Shown one piece after another: positions 19,201-29,320 of a stretch of 64,000 bases of DNA. The notes beneath the pieces are model-generated. The model had not been told where the DNA came from. It ran no database searches and worked only from the letters and a program-made list of their open reading frames with translations. Origin of the DNA: Methylocapsa palsarum (GTDB taxonomy: Bacteria > Pseudomonadota > Alphaproteobacteria > Rhizobiales > Beijerinckiaceae); contig NZ_FOSN01000016.1 of assembly GCF_900114285.1 (NCBI RefSeq), positions 1-64,000 of the forward strand. The letters are read 5' to 3'. The position numbers were made by a program, and so were the translations under genes. Every line of letters starts with the position of its first letter. Position 1 is the first letter of the stretch.

Positions 19201-22200
19201 GCCTTCGGAACCACCGAGCGTCAGGCTCACCGGCCCCGCCATTCCTTGCACCACGCCGAGGGCGTAGACAGCGCTGCCGCCGCCGCCGCCGATCGACTGG
19301 GCGAGAAGCGCCGCAGCCGGGTCGCCGCTCGCCGGAACGGCGAGATCCCCGCCGGTCACGATGAGGGCCGCCGTATTGGTGACGCTGGCGATCCCGCCCG
19401 ATCCCCCGCCGCTGCTGCTGCCGCCGACAACGAGCTTCAACGGGCCGGCCGCAGTGAAGGTCACGTCGCCGGTGACGCCCGAAGTGCCGCCGCCGCCGCC
19501 GATCGACTGGCCAACATAGCCGAGCGCGCCGGCGCCGGTGGTGCCGATCGAATTGGCGTTCTTGGCATCGAGCGGATTGCCGTCGCCGACGATCGAGCCG
19601 CTGGCTCCGACCATTTGGGTGCTGCCGAGAATACCGATGGTGAGGGGATCCGGCACGGAGAGCGCGCCATTGCCGCCGCCGCCGCCAATCGCCTGCGACA
19701 GCAAGCCGTAGGAGAGGTCGCCCGCGGTCACGATGTCTCCGCCACTGATGTCGACGATGACGTTGCCGTTGACGCCCTGCGTGGCGGCGCCGCTGCCGCC
19801 GATCTGCAGCGTCGAGCCGTCGAGCGCGCCGTCCTGGGCCGAGATCGCGAAGGCCCCGCTGCCGCCGCCGCCGCCGATCGACTGCGCGATCACGGCGACG
19901 GAATCCGCGCTCAGCGTTTCGATCGAGCCGGTGCTAATCACCGTCACGTTGCCGCCGGCGCCGCCGGCGCCGCCGCCGCCGACCGACTGCGCGTAAATGC
20001 CGACCGACCCGGCGCCCTTGACGAGGATCGAACCGGTGTTGGTCACCTTAACCTCGCCGCCGCCGCCGCCCGCCGCCCCCTGGCCGCCGACCGTCGAGGT
20101 CGCGCCGCCGGAGCTCGAATAGGCGCCGGAGACGCTGATGCCGCCGGCGCCGCCGCCGCCGCCGATCGACTGCGCGTAAATGCCATAGGAGAGCGCCGCG
20201 TCGGTCTGAATGGCGCCGTCGTTTTGAACGGTGACGAGGGCGCCCGCGCCGCCCTTGCCGCCGGTTCCGCCGACGCTCTGCGAGACGCCCGAGCCACCGC
20301 CACCGACGCCGCCGGAGAACGAGAAAGCGCCATTGCCGCCGCCGCCGCCAATCGACTGCGCCATGATGCCGGTCGAGTTCGCTTGCTCCGTATGGATGAC
20401 GCCAGCGACGTGGTTGATGACGGTCACCGCGCCGCCCGCGCCGCCCGCGCCGCCGGAGCCGCCGACCGAATTGCTCGTCGCGCCGCCGCTGGCGCTGAAG
20501 GCAAGGCCGCCAGAGAAGCCGCCGCTACCGCCGCCGCCGCCGATCGACTGCGCCAGAATGCCGATCGAACTCGCCCCGCCGGTGAGGATCAGGCCGGAAT
20601 TCTCGACCGTCACCTGCATCGCGAAGCCGCCGCCGCCGCCAGTTATGTGGGCCGTGCAGTTTGCGTTGCAGTCGCCGCCGATCTTCGAGGAAGCGTCGCC
20701 GCCGCTCGAGAAGCTGCCCGCGACGACAAAGCCGCCATTGCCGCCGCCGCCGCCGATCGACTGCGCCTGAATTCCATAGTCCATGGCGCCGCCGGTCACG
20801 ATGAGCGCGCCGGGGCCGTTCACGACCTTGACGACGCCGCCGTTGCCGCCGACGGAATCGCTCGCGCCATTGCCGCCGGTCGATCCGGCCGCGCCGATGG
20901 TGAAGCCGCCATTGCCGCCGCCGCCGCCGATCGACTGCGCGAGGATGCCGGTGCTGTGCGCGCCGTCCGCGAAGATCGCGCCAAGGTTGGTGACGTCGAC
21001 CTCGCTGCTGGAGCCGCCCTTGCCGCCGCTGCCGCCGACGGTGTTGGCCGCCGCCTCGGCGCCGAGCGACAACCCTGCGCCGATCGAGAAGCCGCCATTG
21101 CCGCCGCCGCCGCCGATCGACTGGGCGATGACGCCGGTCGAATTGTCCTTTACGGTATGGATGAGCGCGCTGGCCTGATTGGTCACCTCGACCTCGCCGC
21201 CGACGCCGCCATCGCCGCCGGCGCCGCCGACCGAGTTCGACGCCACTGAGCCGTTGAGGCTGAGGCTGGCCGACGCCGCGAAGCCGCCGGCGCCGCCGCC
21301 GCCGATTGACTGCGCGAGAATGCCGACCGAATTGGCGCCCAGAGTCTCGACGCCGCCGGCATTGTCGACCGTCACCATCAGCGAGGCGCCGCCGCCGCAG
21401 CCGGCGGTCATCTTGCAATCGGCATTCTTGTCTTGGCCGCCGATCGAGGATTTGGCGTCGCCGCCATCCGAGAAAGTGCCGGAGATGGCGAAGCCGCCAT
21501 TGCCGCCGCCGCCGCCGATCGATTGCGCCTCGATGCCGTAATCCATGAAGCCGCTCGTCGTGATCGAGCTGCCGGCGGAGGTCGTCACCTTGACTATGCC
21601 GCCCTGCCCGCCCTTGCCGCCCGAGCCGCCGACCGTGTCGCTGGCGCCGTCCGAATCGCTGACCGAGATGCCGGCGCCGATGGTGAAGCCGCCATTGCCG
21701 CCGCCGCCGCCGACCGATTGCGCAAGAATGCCGGCTGCATGCGCGCCGCCGACGGTGATCTTGTTGGCGTTGAAGACGTCGACCTCGCTGCTGAGGCCGC
21801 CGTCGCCGAGGCTGTTGCTCGCCGCCTTGCCGCCGAGCGACAGCGCCGCGCCGATCGAGAAGCCGCCGCCGCCGCCGCCGCCGCCGATCGACTGCGCGAC
21901 GATCGCATTGGCCGCGTCGCCGCCGACGGCGATATCGCCCTTGTTGTTGACGATCACCTGCCCACCGGCGCCGCCAGCGCCGCCCTTGCCGCCGATCGCA
22001 TTGCTCGATGCGTCACTGTCATTGGAGAAGGACCCGGCGATGGCGAAGCCGCCATTGCCACCGCCGCCGCCAATCGACTGCGCCAGAACGCCATGCGCGG
22101 CGGCGCCGGTGGTGGCGATGCCGCCATTGTTGTTAACCGTAACGATGAGGCCGTTGCTGGCGTCGCCGCCGCCGCCTGCGACCGCGCCGGTGGCGCCGAG

Positions 22201-23917
22201 GACGCTTGAGACGTCGTCGCCAGCCCCGCCTTCGATCGACACATTGAGGTCGATCGCGAAACCGCCGTTGCCGCCGCCGCCGCCGATCGACTGCGCCAGA
22301 ATGCCAACGGCGCCGAGGCCGTGGGTGGAGATCACGGTTCCCGGAATCGTCGAAGTGGCGGTCGCGTTGGTCGTGACCGTCACCGCGCCGCCGGTGTTGC
22401 CGCCGCCGCCGTCGCCGCCAATGGCGTTGCCCATGCCCGAGCCGCTCTCCGAGAACGCGCCGGAAATGGCGAAGCCGCCATTGCCGCCGCCACCGCCTAT
22501 CGACTGCGCGAGGATGCCGTAGGAGAGCTTGCCGAAGGTCTCGATCGTGCCGTTGCTGGTGACGTTGACGGTGTCAGAGGTGCCGCCCTCGCCGCCGCTG
22601 CCGGCCTTGCCGATGCCGATGGCGAAAGAATCGAGCGCGGCCGCGACAGAGAGCGAGAAGCCGCCATTGCCGCCGCCGCCGCCGATCGACTGCGCCTCGA
22701 TGCCGATGGCGTTGTCGGATGGCGCCCCAGCCGAGCCGGTTGTGATCGAACCATTGCTGGTGACATCGACCTTGCCCGCGGTGTTACCCATCCCGCCGCC
22801 CGCTGCCGCCGCCGCCGCCGACGCTTTGCGCATAGATGGCGGAGGCGGCGACGCCGCCGGTCTGGATTGAGCCGCCGTTGACCTGAACCGTGACGTCGCC
22901 GCCGGCCCCGGCGCTCGAGCTGTTGCCGCCAAACGATAGGCCAAGGCCGAAAGCCCCACCTCCGGAGCCGGCGAATCCGCCTATACTCTGGGCGAAAATT
23001 CCGAAGGCGCTGCCGCCTTGAGTCGTAATGTCGCCGGAGTGGGTCACCACGACGGCCCCGCCGCTCGATGCCGCAGCGCCATTGCCGCCATCACAAAAGA
23101 AGCAGGCAAGCGCCGCACCGCCGCCGCCGCCGCCGCCGCCGACGCTCTGCGCCCAGACGCCCGCCGCGCCGCTGCCGCTGGTGCCAAGGTTGAGAGCATT
23201 GTTGACGTTGACAGCGCCCGGCGCGCCGCCCTGTCCGCCCCTGCCGCCGCCGCCGCCGAGGCTGACATCGATGTCGCCGCCCGTACCGCCCAAACCACCC
23301 TTGCTCACCGCAAGGATAGCATGCGACCCGCTTCCGATGGTGCTGATCGCTCCGCTGCCCGACGCGGTGACGCTGACGGCGCGGCCAGCGCCGCCGCCGC
23401 CGCCATCGCCGGCGTTCCCTCCGAGGTATTGCGACCCGCCAGTTCCGCCGCCGCCGCCAACGCTCGAGGCGACTACGCCATAGGCATTGGTTCCGTTGGT
23501 GGAAATGCTGACCGCGCCGGTCGCCGTGAAGTTGACGCCGCCGCCCAGCGCCCCGCCGCCGCCGCCGCCGCCCGCGCCGCCATCGCCCGGCGAAAAGAAC
23601 AAGGCGCCATCGGCGCCGCCACCGCCCGAACCGCCGGTGCTGAGAAGCGTCACCGCAGGCGTCCCCGGAGGAGCCGCGATCGTCAGGTCGCCCCTCGTGG
23701 CGGTCTCGTTGGCGCCGTCGCCGCCACCGCCGCCGGTTGGATGGAGAACGTTGCCGCCGTCGCCGGACGCGCCCGTCGACTGCTGGTTAATCACCTGCGC
23801 CAAGGCGGTCGGCGTCTGCATGATCAACGCGATCACGGAGAAAGAACAAAAGCCGCCGATGCCGAGAAAGACTCCGCTGGCCGCCGCCAAGGTCCTTTTC
23901 GATCCGCCCTCAACCAT
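16249..23917 (-). CDS. Giant glycine-repeat autotransporter (type V secretion), one-base frameshift
   Basis: Starts at ATG 23917 with GGGGGAAG upstream and an extended signal peptide ending in TALAQ. The passenger contains about 28 repeats, 60-90 residues apart, centred on a variant of AQSIGGGGGNGGF, alternating with short beta-strand units (VTSNGSI-type), as in long beta-helical adhesins. The last 280 or so residues (from ERSWRAWFAGYGGNSRVAGE) form the outer-membrane barrel, ending in an aromatic (VRIAW). The frame breaks near 22800-22815: AQSVGGGGGSG then leaves frame, while the next frame resumes at GGGMGNTAGKVDVTSNGS. One extra G in AGCGGGCGGCGGG explains it exactly; corrected length is about 2,555 aa. 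Likely a surface adhesin. The IalB-like gene lies 47 bp upstream on the same strand. Confidence 0.88.
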
Positions 23918-23964
23918 TATCGCTTCCCCCTTGCGTCAAGGCCTGACCATGCCCCGGATCGAAC

Positions 23965-24549
23965 TTATTTTTCCTGCTGCCTGAAAAAAGCGTCGAGAGC
24001 CTGGTCGAGGCCGCGCAGCGAAATCGTCAGCGTCGCCGACTTGCCAGCGGCGTCGACCAAAGTCATCTGTCCCGCCGCCTTGGCTTGGCCACGGAACCCC
24101 TGCAACTGATCCTTGCTCAGCTCCGCCTCGGCGAGACAGCCCGCGGGCACGCAGGATTTGAACGGCAGGCTGATGTCCGCCTTGCCGGAATCGGCCGCGA
24201 TCTTGACGGCCAGGGCGGTCGATACATTGACGGGCACAAGGGCGATGAGGCGCATCGGCTTATCCTTCGCCAGGCGCGCGAAAGCGATGCGGGCGAAGGG
24301 CGACGACTGGCCGCGGATGGTCAGAGTGGTGTTGACCTCGCATGAGCGGTCAGCCGCGCTGGTCGGCGCTGCGCAGACGAGCGACCAGTCGGCGAAGTTC
24401 TCGGTCGTGCTGTCAGGCCCCGCCGGCGCCTTCGGCGCTTCGGCCGGCTTTTGCTTGGCGTCGCTAGACGATTCGACGGCTCGTAGCGGCGAAGCCGCGA
24501 GGCATAACAAAATGGCGACAGAGACGACGGCGGCCCAAGCTGCTCGCAT
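23965..24549 (-). CDS. Invasion-associated locus B (IalB) family exported protein
   Basis: 194 aa. Signal peptide MRAAWAAVVSVAILLCLAAS, then a Lys/Pro/Ala-rich linker and an IalB domain: NFADWSLVCA, SCEVNTTLTIRG, PFKSCVPAGCLAEAEL. The conserved Cys pattern is present, and a helical tail (GLDQALDAFFRQQEK) follows. IalB proteins are periplasmic or outer-membrane associated; in Bartonella they are linked to erythrocyte invasion, in free-living relatives their role is unknown. It is the upstream gene of a probable two-gene unit with the giant autotransporter (47-bp gap). Confidence 0.85.
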   Translation of the reverse strand: MRAAWAAVVSVAILLCLAASPLRAVESSSDAKQKPAEAPKAPAGPDSTTENFADWSLVCAAPTSAADRSCEVNTTLTIRGQSSPFARIAFARLAKDKPMRLIALVPVNVSTALAVKIAADSGKADISLPFKSCVPAGCLAEAELSKDQLQGFRGQAKAAGQMTLVDAAGKSATLTISLRGLDQALDAFFRQQEK

Positions 24550-25028
24550 GCGACTGATCCAAAGACGTTTGAGGATTATGGCGCAAGGCTATGAAACAGA
24601 GGGCCTTCTGAGCAATGACGAAGTCTGATGATTGTTACTATTGTCCGGTCCTGTGCCTTTTCCGCCACGATGACTTTCGCCCTCTGAGACGATCTCGACG
24701 ACCGGTTCCGCCGGACGTAAAGCTGAATCTTAAAGTCACCATGGCGCAGCATCGTGTCGCGGTCTCCTCCGGCGCGGCGGCGAACAAATCGAGGCGGCGC
24801 GCGAGACAGCCTTTGGTCTGCGGTTTGGCGTTTCCTGCTCCTGGTCTCTGTTGAGAGTTGGCGTCCAGAATCCTGCCGCGGCGGGTCTCGTCGTCAAACG
24901 CCTATCAGCGGCGCCTTCGCGATACTTGCTAAAAACTACGAGACTTTGCAAAAGACTGCGATTGTCGAAAACTCCCTCTCCGCCACAAATTTCGCGCAGC
25001 GGCCGCTGCATCAAACGCCGGTGCTCTG
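24550..25028. other. Intergenic region, no feature recognised
   Basis: 479 bp between the divergent IalB and FUSC genes. Short open frames are present but lack ribosome sites and typical codon use. It should contain the promoters of both genes; no clear operator was found. Confidence 0.4.
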
Positions 25029-26144
25029 ATGAATCGACCCACGAATCTGTGGCGGAAAATAAAGGCGTTCATACACAATCGACGGGTCGAACTCCGGTTG
25101 TGCGTCAGGGTCACGGCCGCAGCTATGCTGACTTATGTGGCCGCGATGTTTCTCCATGCGCCGCAGGTCCTCTGGACCGTGCTGACGGCCGTCATCGTGA
25201 CGCAATTGAGCGTCGGGCGATCGCTCAAGGCGACATTTGATTATTTCATCGGCACGCTCGGCGGCGCCATTTACAGCGCGGCGATCGCGACGCTTGTTCC
25301 GCATCAGAGCGAGGTCGCGTTTCTTATGGTTCTGGCGTTCGCGCTTGGGCCGCTCGCCCTTCTCGCCGCGCTCAATTCGAGTTTCTCCGTCGCGCCCTTC
25401 ACCGCTATCATGGTGCTGCTTGCGCCGGCGATCACCCATGCGGGTCCGATCGAATCCGCCATCTACCGGGTCTTTGAAGTGGCGCTGGGCGGCATGATCG
25501 GCCTCGCCGTATCCCTGTTCATCCTTCCCGCGCGCGCGCATGGATTGGCTATCGAGCGCATCGCCGACATCCTCGATGACTTTGCGGTTGCGCTGAGGCA
25601 GCTTGTTCGAGGCTTCGCGGGAGAACTCGACCTTGCGGCCATTCCCGGCATTCAAATGGGAATTGGCCGGGCTTTCGCCAGCCTCGAGACCATTGTGAGC
25701 GAAGCCAATCGAGAGCGGATCGCCTATTTTAGCGCCGAGCCCGAGTTTCGCGCCCTTCTGCGCACGCTGCTCAGGCTACGGCACGACCTCATTATAATCG
25801 GCCGCACGGCGGTCGATCCGCTTCCAGATATCGTCCGGAAGCGCCTCGCAGAGTCCGTTGCAGCGGCAAGCGCCGCAGGAGCGGAATTTCTGAACCAGAG
25901 CGCCGCCGCGGTCAGGGACCGTGTAACGCCGCCATCTCCCGGCGCATACGAGACCGCCCTACGAGGCTATGAGTCGGTAATCGCCGCGATCCGGCGCGAC
26001 GGGTTGACCCGGGAACTCAGCGTGGATGCTCTCGAGCGCCTCTTCGCCCTTGGTTTCGCCTTCGATCAGTTGCAGCAGAACTTTCGCGATCTCGAACGCA
26101 ACATTGGCGAGTTCGCCAAGCCTCCTGACGGCTCAAACGATTGA
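25029..26144 (+). CDS. FUSC-family inner-membrane transporter (aromatic acid exporter type)
   Basis: 371 aa. About six hydrophobic segments in the first 185 residues (VTAAAMLTYVAAMFLHAP, WTVLTAVIVTQLSV, VAFLMVLAFALGPLALLAAL, AFTAIM-type and GGMIGLAVSLFILPAR) form one FUSC unit, followed by a helical cytosolic domain with heptad-like regions. Family members export aromatic acids or other small toxic compounds. It lacks the second membrane unit of long FUSC proteins. Substrate cannot be inferred; it is a single gene. Confidence 0.85.
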   Translation: MNRPTNLWRKIKAFIHNRRVELRLCVRVTAAAMLTYVAAMFLHAPQVLWTVLTAVIVTQLSVGRSLKATFDYFIGTLGGAIYSAAIATLVPHQSEVAFLMVLAFALGPLALLAALNSSFSVAPFTAIMVLLAPAITHAGPIESAIYRVFEVALGGMIGLAVSLFILPARAHGLAIERIADILDDFAVALRQLVRGFAGELDLAAIPGIQMGIGRAFASLETIVSEANRERIAYFSAEPEFRALLRTLLRLRHDLIIIGRTAVDPLPDIVRKRLAESVAAASAAGAEFLNQSAAAVRDRVTPPSPGAYETALRGYESVIAAIRRDGLTRELSVDALERLFALGFAFDQLQQNFRDLERNIGEFAKPPDGSND

Positions 26145-26192
26145 AGAAACGTACGGAAAGAACGCGCTGCCCTCGCGATCATTTTCGTCCGC

Positions 26193-29090
26193 TTATCGAG
26201 AGCAACTTCCTTCCGCGGCGCCGCACTTTTTTTCAGCGGCGATGATCGCGTCCGCCTCGATGCGCGTCACTTCGATCGTCGCGCCGCCGCTGTTGTTCAT
26301 GTAGAACACGTTCATGCTGTTGGGCAGCGCCAGCACGGCGTCGTTGACATAAATGAAGAGCTCGCCGGTCGCGTCTGCCGTGATGTCGGAAATGAGAGTC
26401 TTTCTGGCGTCATGACCCATTGCATTCTCGCATGCGAGGTGCGCCTCCTTGAACTCCGCCGCAGCTTGATCCGGGATGTGTAGCAACGCGGCTGGAATGC
26501 CCCGAATGTAACCAGGAATGGTCTCAAAAGCCTCAAGCCATGACTGATCCTTCGAATTTTCTGGCCGACAAGAACCAGGTAATGGCGCGGAAGGCTTAAG
26601 CGGATGTTCGTAGTTACCAGCCACGCCAATGCGGGCGATCGGCTGGAACCATTTCTCTCCCCACCATCGTTTGAGCGGAGTCGCCACGGCATGGACGACA
26701 TCATCGGCTTCAAACCCGGCGACATCCGTACGCCGGTCCTTATCGAACCATGCGCCGCGCACGCCCTCGTCCGTTGTGATTTTAATGCGATATTCCCCAC
26801 CCTTGACAAGCCGGATTCCGGTCGGCTGGCACATCGCATTCGTACGAAACACGGGTCTTGGCCCGATATCCTCTTCGCCGCCGTCCTTGATAGTCCCCCC
26901 GCAATAAAGGCCACCCGAGCTTGCGAGATCGAAGGCGCCGCGATTGAGCAATAAAAGCGTTGCAAGAACCGACAAAAAGAGAACAATTCTTGGCATGAGC
27001 CTCTTCTCGACGTCTCCGTAAGCGCTCGCGGCCCAACCGTTTGTCCGCATTTTTCGTGCGATTCCAAGCAGAAAGCCCGGATGTTTCGGATCCAGCTCTT
27101 CGGATTTGGGCGGACGCGATTCCTGCGTCTGCGGTTCGTTCTGTTGAGCTATCTTGGCTTTGCGGCAGAGCGTGCGCCACAAAACATAAAAGCCGAAGCT
27201 CGTTGCGAAAAGGAACGCGATCACACTAAAATCAACCGGCTTCGCCCAACCAAGATGGGTGGACCAAGCCCCAATTGCGAGCCCGAAGAGGGACATCGCA
27301 AACCCGATGGCTCCGCCGCGACGGCCTGTGAGTCTTAGATAGTTCGACCGGATGCCCATGTTCCAGCCGGCCCGAGCGCGATCGCAGATTCGCGATTGCA
27401 GGACCGAGCTGATGCTGAGGTTCAGGAACAGCGCTGTCGCGACGAGCGCGGCCGAAACCGCATGTTCGCGGACGGCCATGAGCCAGGGGTCCAAAAACCT
27501 CGGCAGGAAGCCAGCAGCTAGATCGATAAGGGCGACCACAGGACCTCTCGCCGCCGCCTCGCCTGGAATATCTGGAATGGGTAGAAACGGAAAGAAAAGC
27601 GCGATGGAGACTAAGATAACCGATACAAGATAATTGAGTTCGCGCCACCACACCGTATCCTTGACCAACTCGAAAATTTCCGCGCGGTCTTTTCGCCTGC
27701 TCGCCGCATCCGCGACCTTTAACATATTCTCGAGGACGAGCTTTTCACCGAGTTCTTGTTCTGACCAAGTTTTAAAGCAGGGTCTGAACTTCGCCAGAGC
27801 GGCGTTCACCGCAGGCACGCTAAGAGCGACGGGCGAGCCGTGAGGCGGTAAAACATCAATCGTCTCCGGCAAGGAGATCGGCGCATAGCCTTCCGTTCCA
27901 GAAGCGATCCGCGTCATGACGCTTCCAAAGACAAGCGGATTGTTGTTTCCTTCTCCGTTCTTGTTTAAGAGCGCTTGAACATCGCGCGGCTGATAGCGGT
28001 ATAACGCGCCGAAACCGGAGCGCGGATCGTAGATTCGGCCCGTCGGATTGGCGAGCGCCTTGAATTCCTCGACGACTAGTGACTGGAACTTCAGGCCCTT
28101 GTCCTGCGCTTCGCCAATCATCCAGTTCAGCGCCACGAAGGAAATGCCGTCGTCCGGATAACCGCCGCCGACGGATGCATGCGCGCCGGCGAACCAGACC
28201 TGCTTCAGCCGCCCCGGATGAACGTCTGGCCTTAGCTTCGGCGGATCAGGTTCATGCTGTTTAGCCCAGAACGCTTTTTCGGCGGACTCGTCCCATGGAA
28301 TTGGAAAGAAGGTTCTGCGGTCATCATCGAGACTGAGAGCCTGACGGGCGTGCTCGACGCCCTCACACAAGGATGTGTCTTTGAATGTTAGCGGCCAGAC
28401 CCATTTGTCGAACGCGTCGGTCAATTCTTGTACCGGTAGTCCATAGGCCGCGACCGTGTCCCAAACGCCGATGAAACGAACGTTGATGTCCCGCCTTCCC
28501 GCGTGCTCCATATCGCGTGTGACGCTTTCATACGATTGCCCGCCCGCCAGATCGTTCCAGGCGTCGGTCCAACGGGCTCGGATGTACCGGTGCAGCTTGA
28601 CCCAGGGAAGCGACGAGTCGAAAGCTTTCTTGCGAAAGGAGCGGTAGGCCGCGAGCGCGTTACGGTCGAGGTCGGCCTCGGTTTCCCAGTTGACCAGTCC
28701 CTCCATTTCGATAAGGCCGACGAGAACCCTGATCGTGAAGGCGCCGCGGCTGAAGCCGAACGCCCATATCTGGTCGCCTTTGACGTAATTGCGGCACAGG
28801 AATTTATAGAGCCTGATGACGTGAAGCTGCACGCCGAAACCGAGCGCTTGCCCCAGAATGCGCACCGGCATGATGCTCGATGTGCCGACGCCGTCGCTGA
28901 ATGCGGCGATCTGGGCTCCATCGGTCATGTCCAGCGCCTGATACAGACGCCAGACATTCGTCTTGGACGCCGAGGCCGCGCTGTTTCCGGTTCCGTCGGA
29001 CAAAACCACAAGATTGCGCCCTGCGGGCGGGTTCGCCTTGTCCTTGGAGGCAAGGCCAGAATTATCTTGCAATTGCTCTGCGTTCGCCAT
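26193..29090 (-). CDS. DUF2235 (Tle1-like) alpha/beta hydrolase with membrane segments
   Basis: 965 aa, start supported by GGGGGGAAG. The N-terminal 350 residues are a DUF2235 hydrolase: LVVLSDGTGNS (28-37), nucleophile elbow GFSRGAF (Ser about 114), Asp in GVWDTV (about 211) and His in FAGAHASVGGGY (about 304), a full putative triad. Four or five transmembrane segments follow (for example SVILVSIALFFPFLPI, AALVATALFLNLSISSVL, IVLFLSVLATLLLLN), then a C-terminal extracytoplasmic-looking domain of about 230 residues. DUF2235 includes type VI secretion phospholipase effectors, but no Hcp, VgrG or immunity-type gene is nearby and the membrane domain argues for a resident lipid- or ester-acting enzyme. 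Promoter region has two palindromes. Confidence 0.85.
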   Translation of the reverse strand: MANAEQLQDNSGLASKDKANPPAGRNLVVLSDGTGNSAASASKTNVWRLYQALDMTDGAQIAAFSDGVGTSSIMPVRILGQALGFGVQLHVIRLYKFLCRNYVKGDQIWAFGFSRGAFTIRVLVGLIEMEGLVNWETEADLDRNALAAYRSFRKKAFDSSLPWVKLHRYIRARWTDAWNDLAGGQSYESVTRDMEHAGRRDINVRFIGVWDTVAAYGLPVQELTDAFDKWVWPLTFKDTSLCEGVEHARQALSLDDDRRTFFPIPWDESAEKAFWAKQHEPDPPKLRPDVHPGRLKQVWFAGAHASVGGGYPDDGISFVALNWMIGEAQDKGLKFQSLVVEEFKALANPTGRIYDPRSGFGALYRYQPRDVQALLNKNGEGNNNPLVFGSVMTRIASGTEGYAPISLPETIDVLPPHGSPVALSVPAVNAALAKFRPCFKTWSEQELGEKLVLENMLKVADAASRRKDRAEIFELVKDTVWWRELNYLVSVILVSIALFFPFLPIPDIPGEAAARGPVVALIDLAAGFLPRFLDPWLMAVREHAVSAALVATALFLNLSISSVLQSRICDRARAGWNMGIRSNYLRLTGRRGGAIGFAMSLFGLAIGAWSTHLGWAKPVDFSVIAFLFATSFGFYVLWRTLCRKAKIAQQNEPQTQESRPPKSEELDPKHPGFLLGIARKMRTNGWAASAYGDVEKRLMPRIVLFLSVLATLLLLNRGAFDLASSGGLYCGGTIKDGGEEDIGPRPVFRTNAMCQPTGIRLVKGGEYRIKITTDEGVRGAWFDKDRRTDVAGFEADDVVHAVATPLKRWWGEKWFQPIARIGVAGNYEHPLKPSAPLPGSCRPENSKDQSWLEAFETIPGYIRGIPAALLHIPDQAAAEFKEAHLACENAMGHDARKTLISDITADATGELFIYVNDAVLALPNSMNVFYMNNSGGATIEVTRIEADAIIAAEKKCGAAEGSCSR

Positions 29091-29119
29091 TTCGACTTCC
29101 CCCCGGATCGAGACGCGGC

Positions 29120-29136
29120 GTGATCTTTTTGATCAC
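29120..29136. promoter_or_regulatory. Palindrome upstream of the DUF2235 gene
   Basis: GTGATC-TTTTT-GATCAC, perfect 6-bp arms, about 30 bp upstream of the start codon. It resembles a repressor operator; the regulator is unknown. Confidence 0.35.
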
Positions 29137-29256
29137 TTCACTATCAAACTACACAAGTGACGGAATGCCAAGAGCCGGGGACGGGATTCGTCCGGGCCGG
29201 GCGTCGCAAACCGCGCGTTTTGTCGTTGGCGGGAAGCGCAGCAATAGTTTCAGAGA

Positions 29257-29271
29257 ATGATTTTAAATCAT
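29257..29271. promoter_or_regulatory. AT-rich palindrome upstream of the DUF2235 gene
   Basis: ATGATTT-T-AAATCAT, 7-bp perfect arms around one base, in the 230-bp gap between the aspartic-protease-like gene and the DUF2235 gene. Possible operator (a metal- or iron-type regulator site would look like this); unproven. Confidence 0.35.
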
Positions 29272-29320
29272 CTCACTCGACAACCCAACTACATGCACAG
29301 GTCAAGACTGGATTTCGGTC

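Noticed and set aside
19246-21249. A 667-codon plus-strand open frame across the autotransporter gene
   Set aside because: It is antisense to the GGC/GCC-rich repeats, which keep all frames open by codon bias; the translation is low-complexity Ala/Asp/Arg and has no ribosome site.
16249-23917. CRISPR array or DNA tandem repeats in the glycine-repeat region
   Set aside because: The periodic signal comes from coding repeats of unequal length, not from identical short repeats with spacers.
26193-29090. Type VI secretion effector module
   Set aside because: Only the DUF2235 domain supports it; there are no vgrG, hcp, adaptor or immunity genes and the protein has several membrane segments.
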